Below are positions 62,476 through 64,000 of a stretch of 64,000 nucleotides of DNA, piece after piece. This DNA is from Hanleya hanleyi (taxonomy: Eukaryota; Mollusca; Polyplacophora; Lepidopleurida; Hanleyidae). The stretch lies in assembly GCA_036873755.1 (NCBI GenBank), contig JAVTVY010020541.1, forward strand, positions 1 through 64,000, read 5' to 3'. Below the pieces are notes generated by a model, which did not search any database, was not told where the DNA came from, and saw only the letters and a program-made list of their open reading frames with translations. A program made the position numbers and the translations under genes. Within the stretch, counting starts at the first letter, position 1, and each line of letters starts with the position of its first letter.

Positions 62476-62640
62476 CAACCAACTGCGCATGCGCAGATTG
62501 ACGCGACTTGCATTTAAAACCACGCCATTCTGACTCTACCCCACACAAGCTTCACTTTGACACCTTCCACGACCCATTCGGAACCATAGCGGTGCATCTC
62601 TGGCTGGCTCCTGGCACGGTGCCAAAAATGTGGCATTCGC
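62476..62640 (+). repeat. NRF1-like module of C right arm
   Basis: TGCGCATGCGCA near 62484; mirror of 54440-54655. Confidence 0.7.
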
Positions 62641-63100
62641 ATCTTCACGGACCTCACCGAAAAGACACGGAGGTGAACGCCATTGTGGGAAAATGGCGGA
62701 TACGTTGACCCGAAGGTGACCGCCATTGTGGGAAAATGGCGGATAATGGCGGATACACCGCCATTGTGGGAAAATGGCGGATAATGGCGGATACACCGCC
62801 ATTGAGGGAAAATGGCGGATAATTGGGAAAATGGCGGATAATGGCGGATACACCGCCATTGTGGGAAAATGGCGGATAATGGCGGATACACCGCCATTGT
62901 GGGAAAATGGCGGATAATGGCGGATACACCGCCATTGTGGGAAAATGGCGGATAATGGCGGATACACCGCCATTGTGGGAAAATGGAGAATACGTTGACC
63001 GGAAAGACCCGAAGGTGAACGCCATTGTGGGAAAATGGAGAATACGTTGACCGGAAAGACCCGAAGGTGAACGCCATTGTGGGGAAAAACCCCAGTACAG
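62640..63100. repeat. 38-bp YY1-like array, right arm of C
   Basis: Units start at 62756, 62794 and onward with a 38-bp period: CACCGCCATTGTGGG, AAAATGGCGGATAATGGCGG. At least six full units, more than the left arm. Confidence 0.88.
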
Positions 63101-63149
63101 GCTCCTCTCACCGAAAAGATTCTGAGATGAACGACACAGACAGGTCTGT

Positions 63150-63415
63150 ACATGTCCTATCATCCTCCACGACCCATTCGGACCCATAGCGGTGCATCTC
63201 TACCCCAAACACACACCCACATACCCCCAAAATGCCTGCTTTCTATACTACGGGCCAGACTGCGCATGCGCAGACTATTGAACACGGACGAACTATTAGT
63301 CCAGTCGGATGCTCCTCCACGACAGCTTCAAAATAAGACCTCATACGACCCCATCGGATCATTAGGGACTTACCTAGACCCCAAAACGTCCACCCCGTAT
63401 GAACCTATACACCCA
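63150..63415 (+). repeat. NRF1-like module, outer, C right arm
   Basis: Mirror of 53800-54060 with TGCGCATGCGCA near 63262. Confidence 0.7.
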
Positions 63416-63419
63416 TAGC

Positions 63420-64000
63420 CATGCAGTATAGGCCTATGGGCCTACCCAGGCCTCGGTGACTTTTTCCAAAAATTTCACCGTTTCGCTCCGGGACCCTTCC
63501 CATCGTGTTCTAAATGACGAGACGTGAAAAACAAATCCAAACAGCCCATATCACAATGAACGTGTGTGAATTTCCCAGGTTGGACCTATACTCCCCATAT
63601 AGCCAGCCTATAGGCCTATATACAGACCTCGGTGACTTTTTCCAAAAATTTCACCGTTTCGTGCCGGGACACTTCCTATCATGTTTGTCTTGACGAGACT
63701 AAGAAAACAAATCCAAACAACCATACCGCAAATGTATAGAAGTAGGTTTCCCAGTGGGACAAACATTGGTCCTATACCCCTAGTATGGGACTATATGGGT
63801 CTCCTCGAACTTTTTCAAAAATTTCAACGATTCGCTCCGCGACACTTCCTATCATGTTTGTCTTGACGAGACTAAGAAAACGAGACCCCACAACCTATAC
63901 CGCAAATGTCGAGAAGTAGGCTTCCCAGGATGGTCCTATACCCCCCATACCCCATATAGGCATTTTCCCGTAATTTAGGATAAAGTCCGTGTTCCGTATT
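63420..64000 (+). repeat. TATATGGG array of C right arm, cut by window end
   Basis: Mirror of 53108-53800; the window stops in the GTCCGTGTTCCGTATT word that matches 53214-53229 inverted. Confidence 0.8.

Larger units (their letters stand above)
52367..64000. mobile_element. Giant palindromic element C (right end beyond window)
   Basis: Left terminus TGTATTCCTCCGCGGTGATG at 52367. The two arms mirror each other about 58,554: for example small genes 57034-57315 and 59793-60074, and the arm sequence near 53214 against the window end. By symmetry the right terminus should be near 64,741. Both arms carry the variant-2 large gene and the small gene, unlike A and B. A 38-bp array absent from A and B lies in each arm. 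Confidence 0.8.

Noticed and set aside
62514..63187. Open frames of 177-205 codons on the minus strand (and 54033-54577 plus)
   Set aside because: They arise from the 38-bp array, which repeats the same peptide words in three frames at once.

Overview
The window is nuclear DNA of an invertebrate animal. It has a spliced housekeeping gene with canonical GT-AG introns, APE-type LINEs with 3' A-rich or microsatellite tails, a tRNA-derived SINE and several MITE-like hairpins. The SINE core and a repeat tail near 15.9 kb resemble repeats I associate from memory with molluscs, gastropods in particular. That assignment is tentative.

Region 1 (1-16.8 kb) is ordinary AT-rich genome. It opens with the last 45 codons of an unrecognised acidic protein. 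The main gene is a five-exon GOLT1 (Got1/SFT2-like vesicle transport protein), exons at 2946-2970, 9561-9652, 10895-11073, 11426-11507 and 11774-11812. The exons join in phase into 138 residues. Intron 1 carries a 5'-truncated L1-like LINE with a 16-bp target-site duplication and signs of 3' transduction. Intron 2 carries a 489-bp MITE flanked by TTAA.

Region 2 (16.8-64 kb) is dominated by a family of very large palindromic elements: A (16846-27961), B (29038-40319, left end truncated) and C (52367 to beyond the window end). Eroded relatives lie between B and C (about 42.7-44.1, 46.75-48.83 and 50.93-52.15 kb). Each element is two head-to-head arms of about 5.5-6 kb. From tip to centre an arm has a short inverted terminal repeat (TGTATTCCTCCGCGGTGATG), successive tandem arrays of 147-188-bp modules, one or two intronless C2H2 zinc-finger genes reading outward from TATA promoters, a TG/CA tract, and a central palindrome rich in nuclear-receptor, ETS and E-box-like motifs. 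Element C is symmetric about 58,554 along all of its visible length.

The large gene encodes 3 or 5 C2H2 fingers and a conserved C-terminal domain of about 130 residues ending in PIG. The small companion encodes two fingers and an acidic tail. Of six large-gene copies only one (19580-20710, minus) is intact; the others carry independent frameshifts, nonsense codons or start loss. No transposase or integrase is visible in any element. The arms repeat binding-site-like motifs (TGACGTCA, TGCGCATGCGCA, AAAATGGCGG) in a shared module backbone, which is the most unusual feature here.

Other items: a probable first exon of a secreted Pro/Thr-rich protein (49491-49698, minus) with a TATA box and a tandemly duplicated upstream region, a LINE fragment (50985-51981, minus), a 236-bp SINE, and a 326-bp foldback element.
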